Assembly: GCA_020718125.1 (NCBI GenBank)
Contig: DYDC01000130.1
Location: 1 to 7,442 of the forward strand
From: Methylacidiphilum sp.
Lineage (GTDB): Bacteria; Verrucomicrobiota; Verrucomicrobiia; CAIQCK01
Direction: 5' to 3'
Length of the DNA: 7,442 bases
Shown here one piece after another: positions 4,125-7,442 of the stretch (the first letter of the stretch is position 1; each line of letters starts with the position of its first letter). Position numbers and translations under genes: made by a program. Below the pieces are notes generated by a model. It was not told where the DNA came from. It made no database searches and was given only the letters and a program-made list of their open reading frames with translations.

Positions 4125-5905
4125 GGCTTCGCCTTTGTCTTCAGTGCCAGTTCCCAATCGCGCTCGTTGTTGAGCCAGGTCAGGTATTCCGCGGCGGCAG
4201 CGAGCAGACAGGCGCAGCCGCCGGCGTCGCTGAGGTCCGCGCCGGAGAGGTCTTTGCCTTTGCCGGGCAGCACGGCGGCGGGCACGTGGCCGCAGTCCTT
4301 GACGATCTTCTGCCAGAACCGCAGGCCGTCGGCGACCTCTACCGCGAGCCGGGCGCGCACCGCGTCGGGCGTGCTGAGGAAAATCAGGTTGCGCGGCGCG
4401 CCGCCGTCCACGCTCAGCGTCCAGCGGGCTTCCTCGAAGGCGTTGAGCCAGCGTTGCTGTTGGCGGGCGACGGTGAACGGAATCTCCAGATCCACGCGAC
4501 CGTCGGGCCGCACCCCAAAGGCGATCTGAAGGGGCCGGCCGCCCTCGGCAAAGGCGGTGGCGCGGCCGTTGGCCTCCACCGAAACGACGGCCCGCAGGCC
4601 GGTGGCGGGCGGCAACGGCGTGAAGGCGAGCGTGCGCGGGCCGCGCGTGCGCACGATGAGGCTCGACGGCGTCCAGCCGAGTTCGACAAACGCGGCGCCG
4701 TCGGCGACGACGGGGGCGACGCGCTCGGAGACGCGCGTGTCGGCCGGATGCTGCGCGTTGCGCCAGGATTCCCACGCGTCGGGGAACGCGCCGAGAAGTT
4801 GGAGGGCGATGGCGGCGTTGCAGAGCATCCGGGGGCCAAACCGCGGCCCGAACGGCATGTCGCGCAGGTCGGAGTGGTAGAACTCGAACTTCGCGCCAAC
4901 CTTTGGCGCGGCTTCCGGCAGGCCGAGTCCCGGCTGGGCGGGCGTGTCGTCGTGCCAGAGGTCCACCAGCCGCAAGCCGGTGTAGGCGGCGTAGATGAAA
5001 TGTTTGGCGAAGCCCTCGCGGATCGGCTGGAACGGCTGGAGAGCAACGGCCATGTGGTATTCGCGCAGCGCGTCGGTGGCGGCGCTCCAGACATCGTTGG
5101 TCCTGCCGGCGGCCAGCGCGTTCACGTAGGGGCCGGCGGGGCCTTCGTAAATTTGCCAGAGGCGCTGCGGCAGGCAGCGGATGAGCAGGGGCCTGTCGTT
5201 GGCGAGGACGCCAGCGGCAAGGCCGAGGGCGAGCGGCGGGCCGGGCGTGTCGAAGTAAGCGCGGTCAGCGTTGAGGAGGTAGGCGGCGGCGAGGGTCAAC
5301 TCGGTGTCGTCCACCATCATGCCGCCGGTCATCAGCATCGCGGCGAGGTCGGCGGCCAGCGTGTCGTTGGTGGGCTTCGGGCCGGGGGCGAAGCCCTTCA
5401 GCGGCGCGCTGTCGGTGATCGAAAGCGATGCGCCGTCGTCCCACCAGAACGGGCAGATGCCTTTGGAGGTCTTGAAGAACTCATCGCCGCGGGAGAGCGC
5501 GCGGGTAAAAAACGGCAGGATGTGGTTCCTCAGCGCCGCGAGCGGCGCGGGGTCGCGCGTGGCGCGATGGAAGATCGCGAGCGCGTTGGCGAACGCGGCG
5601 CCGTCGCCGAGCATGTTGGCGCGCGGATCCTGGAGCCAGCGGCCGTCGGCGGGGCGATACCAGCGATAGACCATGCCGGCCAGCGGCGAGGCGGCGTCGC
5701 GGCGGATGTGGTGGACGGTGACGTAGTCGCTGAGGTCGTGGGCAAAGGCGCGCAGTTCGGCGGGCGTCCACGGCTCGGCGGCGTGCGCGGTGGCCGCCAG
5801 GCTGGCGACGGTGATGGCGGCGATGGCCGCGCGGGCCGCGCGGCCCACTCTGTCAGCCCGCGGCTGGCTGACCGCGACACTCGACGGATTGCGCTCCACG
5901 TTCAC
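4121..5905 (-). CDS. Exported protein of unknown function (594 aa), helical N-terminal part and beta-rich C-terminal part
   Basis: I do not recognise the family. The GTG at 5905 overlaps the stop of the upstream gene as GTGA, the same junction as at this gene's other end. The first 43 residues look like a long Sec signal: a basic stretch (RADRVGRAAR), then AAIAAITVASLAATAHA, with likely cleavage after AHA at 42. Residues 45-400 are mostly amphipathic helix with conserved-looking aromatic and acidic clusters: YRWYRPADGRWLQDPRAN at 80-97, ICPFWWDDGAS at 150-160, MMVDDTELTLAAAYLL at 196-211. Residues 405-515 look like a beta domain, and a helical tail follows. The layout recalls alpha/alpha-toroid proteins with a beta-sandwich, as in some polysaccharide-active enzymes, but this is only an architectural guess. 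The neighbouring LolA-like and membrane methyltransferase genes suggest a cell-envelope role. Confidence 0.8.
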   Translation of the reverse strand: MNVERNPSSVAVSQPRADRVGRAARAAIAAITVASLAATAHAAEPWTPAELRAFAHDLSDYVTVHHIRRDAASPLAGMVYRWYRPADGRWLQDPRANMLGDGAAFANALAIFHRATRDPAPLAALRNHILPFFTRALSRGDEFFKTSKGICPFWWDDGASLSITDSAPLKGFAPGPKPTNDTLAADLAAMLMTGGMMVDDTELTLAAAYLLNADRAYFDTPGPPLALGLAAGVLANDRPLLIRCLPQRLWQIYEGPAGPYVNALAAGRTNDVWSAATDALREYHMAVALQPFQPIREGFAKHFIYAAYTGLRLVDLWHDDTPAQPGLGLPEAAPKVGAKFEFYHSDLRDMPFGPRFGPRMLCNAAIALQLLGAFPDAWESWRNAQHPADTRVSERVAPVVADGAAFVELGWTPSSLIVRTRGPRTLAFTPLPPATGLRAVVSVEANGRATAFAEGGRPLQIAFGVRPDGRVDLEIPFTVARQQQRWLNAFEEARWTLSVDGGAPRNLIFLSTPDAVRARLAVEVADGLRFWQKIVKDCGHVPAAVLPGKGKDLSGADLSDAGGCACLLAAAAEYLTWLNNERDWELALKTKAKP

Positions 5906-6552
5906 GGTTGTGTTCCACCGAGACGCTGGCGGAGCAGTTCGGGGCCGAGGCCGCCAAAGTCTTGGAACTGCACGTCGGGTGGTGGGCAGAAGAGGGCGTC
6001 GGACAACGCGACGTTGAGTTCGATGTCGGTGACGGTCATCTCGCCGGCGCCGGTCACGGCGCGGAGGGGGAAGCCGTTGGCGGTCCATAGCCAGACTTTG
6101 CCGCTGGTGTCGCGGCCGGTGACGGTTTCGGTGAACTCGTAGATGTCGCAGGGGCGGCGATGGATGGTCTCGGAGCCGCTCTTACGGCCGTGTTGTTTCC
6201 ACTCGACGGCCCTGAGGAGCAACTGGTCGGCGGACATTTCGCCGCCGGGCATGGCGGCGCGGTTCATTTTCACGCCGATCGCCATGCCCTGTGGATACGT
6301 GAAGACCTCCCGGCCGACCATGATGCTGATCATCTGGCGGCCCATGACGAGGTTGACCATGCGGAAGCGGTCGGGCGCGCGGAACCAGACTTCGCTGGGG
6401 ATGCCGGACACGCCGGCGGCGGTGACGAGGATTTTGGCGTGGAAGGATTTGTAGGGCAGCGCGGTGGCGGCGGCGGTGGGCGTCTGCGCAGGCGCGTTGG
6501 CGGCCAGCGCGGCGGCCAGCAGCAGCCAGAAGGTGATGCGGAAGATTCTCAT
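5902..6552 (-). CDS. Exported LolA-like (outer-membrane lipoprotein-sorting type) protein
   Basis: This 216-residue protein starts at ATG 6552, immediately after the TAA of the FkbM gene. Residues 1-22 are a Sec signal (MRIFRITFWLLLAAALAANA, then PAQ) without a lipobox cysteine, so the mature protein should be periplasmic or secreted. The rest has alternating beta strands typical of the LolA/LolB-like fold: YKSFHAKILVTA, SEVWFRAPDRFRMVNLV, ISIMVGREVFTYPQG, CDIYEFTETVTG and GKVWLWTANGFPLRAVT. Proteins of this general pattern bind hydrophobic ligands or lipoproteins, but many are uncharacterised and the ligand is unknown. Two cysteines (RRPCDIYEF and LFCPPPD) remain after processing and could pair. 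No clear ribosome binding site is visible, so translation may depend on coupling to the gene before it. The stop overlaps the next start by 4 nt. Confidence 0.78.
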   Translation of the reverse strand: MRIFRITFWLLLAAALAANAPAQTPTAAATALPYKSFHAKILVTAAGVSGIPSEVWFRAPDRFRMVNLVMGRQMISIMVGREVFTYPQGMAIGVKMNRAAMPGGEMSADQLLLRAVEWKQHGRKSGSETIHRRPCDIYEFTETVTGRDTSGKVWLWTANGFPLRAVTGAGEMTVTDIELNVALSDALFCPPPDVQFQDFGGLGPELLRQRLGGTQP

Positions 6553-7305
6553 TTAGCGGTGCTCGGCCAGGATTTCATCGGAGGCCTCGAGTGTCCCCCC
6601 GCCGATGGGTGTGAGTTGGTAGCCATGCTCGCGAAGCAACTGGCAGCACGGGTCGTTGGTGTTGTAACCGAGGTCGGGCATGGCGTGTGTGGCGAGGAAG
6701 ATCGTCGGGTGGCGGCTGGCGAGGAGGTTCTTTGCGCCGCCGAGCACGCGCATCTCGGCGCCTTCGACGTCAATCTTCAGGAGGTCGGGGACGGGCAGTT
6801 GGTCCCGCGCAATGAGGTCGTCGAGGGCGACGGTTTCGATGCGGAGTTCGCCGCCGGGCAGGAGGTGGCCCTCCTGGCTGCTGCCGGCGGCGGTGAACGC
6901 CGCGACGCCGGCGGCATCGGCCACGGCCTTCTCGATGACGGTGACATTGGTGACGCCGTTGATGCGCAGGTGCTCGCGGAGGCTGGCCAGGTTGCGGGGC
7001 ATCGGTTCGAAGGCGAACACCCGGCCGGCCGGCCCGACGCGCGAGGAGGCCAGGAGGCTGTAGAAGCCGACGTGCGCGCCGATGTCGAAGACGGTGCTGC
7101 CGGGTTGGACGGTGCGGGCGAAGAGCCGTTGTTTGTCGGCCTCGTAGCTGCCGAGCCAGCAGTCGTGGATGCTCGAGCCGACGACCCATTTCCAGCCGCG
7201 CAGCGGCCCGCTGAGGACCGGCATGCGGAGGCGGTCGGGCACCAGCCGCAGCGGCAGCCGCAGCAGCCGGCCCGGCAACGATCGTTGTCCGCGTCGTGTT
7301 CTCAT
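6553..7305 (-). CDS. FkbM family S-adenosylmethionine-dependent methyltransferase
   Basis: This 250-residue protein is a class I methyltransferase of the FkbM type, usually O-methylating sugars, polysaccharides or secondary metabolites. Motif I is VFDIGAHVGFYS at 72-83, the acidic residue after strand 2 is E100 in VFAFEPMPRNL, and the family signature KIDVEGAEMRVLGGA lies at 177-191. The segment SSIHDCWLGSYEADKQ at 44-59 before the fold is common in this group. The start is uncertain. ATG 7305 puts about 20 residues before the conserved LVPDRLRMPVLSGP. TTG 7356 adds 17 residues, and the frame stays open to the window edge. None of these has a good ribosome binding site, and codons upstream of 7305 end more often in A or T. 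It abuts the LolA-like gene with no gap. Confidence 0.85.
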   Translation of the reverse strand: MRTRRGQRSLPGRLLRLPLRLVPDRLRMPVLSGPLRGWKWVVGSSIHDCWLGSYEADKQRLFARTVQPGSTVFDIGAHVGFYSLLASSRVGPAGRVFAFEPMPRNLASLREHLRINGVTNVTVIEKAVADAAGVAAFTAAGSSQEGHLLPGGELRIETVALDDLIARDQLPVPDLLKIDVEGAEMRVLGGAKNLLASRHPTIFLATHAMPDLGYNTNDPCCQLLREHGYQLTPIGGGTLEASDEILAEHR

Positions 7306-7442
7306 CGGCAAGCAGCGCAGGAGGCTTAACAATTCAACCGGTGGATTCCAAATCAAATCGCGCCAGGGTTCCAGGCCCGCCGTCGGGCCGAAAGTTTCGA
7401 GTTGTGATGGCGGCGGCTTTGCGGATACACGGAGAGGCGGCG

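Noticed and set aside
4125..4775. Upstream extension of the membrane methyltransferase
   Set aside because: That part is an out-of-frame reading of the 594-residue exported protein gene. The GTGA junction at 4124 gives a normal family length.
5906..6088. Upstream extension of the 594-residue exported protein to an ATG at 6088
   Set aside because: It is an Arg/Pro-rich out-of-frame reading of the LolA-like gene and would bury the signal peptide. GTG 5905 overlaps the preceding stop and leaves the signal near the N-terminus.
4112..6142. Long plus-strand open frame of 676 codons
   Set aside because: It is antisense to the exported 594-residue protein and the LolA-like gene. Its translation is Gly/Ala/Arg/Val-rich with no domain, as expected when a GC-rich gene is read on the opposite strand.
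6160..7329. Plus-strand open frame of 389 codons opposite the FkbM and LolA-like genes
   Set aside because: The minus-strand genes have clear motifs and signal peptides. The plus-strand translation is repetitive Gly/Ala/Asp/Glu without a recognisable family.
1..7442. CRISPR array, tRNA or rRNA genes
   Set aside because: No regularly spaced identical repeats with unique spacers and no tRNA- or rRNA-like conserved sequences were recognised by eye. The repeats present are short, degenerate or inverted.

Overview
The window is GC-rich, and every convincing gene lies on the minus strand, so transcription runs from high to low coordinates. The organism is probably a free-living GC-rich bacterium with Gram-negative-type export: two Sec-type signal peptides and a LolA-like protein point that way. 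The combination of a four-helix-bundle 'suffix' protein, a palindrome-bounded DUF559 element and a small GGTAGGGC...GCCCTACC repeat made me think of Verrucomicrobiota or a neighbouring PVC phylum. That placement is an impression from family knowledge, not a demonstrated result.

Right half (about 7305 to 3636): a tight four-gene run encoding an FkbM-type methyltransferase, a small exported LolA-like protein, a 594-residue exported protein of unknown function, and a small membrane methyltransferase of the ICMT/PEMT type. Junctions are 0 nt apart (TAA then ATG) or overlap by 4 nt (GTGA, twice), so this looks like one translationally coupled operon. The pathway is not clear.

Left half (3609 to 1): a type I restriction-modification operon behind a plausible sigma70-type promoter. 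The order is hsdM, then a four-helix-bundle (S23/IVP-like) gene overlapping hsdM by 8 nt, then a 348-bp interval, then hsdS, which runs off the left edge. A restriction subunit hsdR is not in the window.

The unusual biology is in the left half. hsdM is interrupted in frame by two unrelated repeat-bounded insertions. The first is a 439-bp element with 37-bp terminal inverted repeats, each able to fold into its own hairpin, carrying a complete DUF559 (Vsr/PD-(D/E)xK-like) endonuclease domain. It sits between the helical N-terminal domain and the catalytic domain. The second is a 70-bp inverted-repeat element in a C-terminal linker. Reading stays open through both, so the predicted product is a 675-residue methyltransferase-nuclease fusion. 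Without the two insertions it would be about 508 residues, an ordinary HsdM length. Two catalytic motifs of HsdM also deviate from consensus.

The interval before hsdS is bridged by two small candidate ORFs. They are joined to each other and to their neighbours by ATGA/GTGA overlaps, and each has a strong GGAGG site. The region carries duplicated copies of the hsdS start site. No tRNA, rRNA or CRISPR array was seen.
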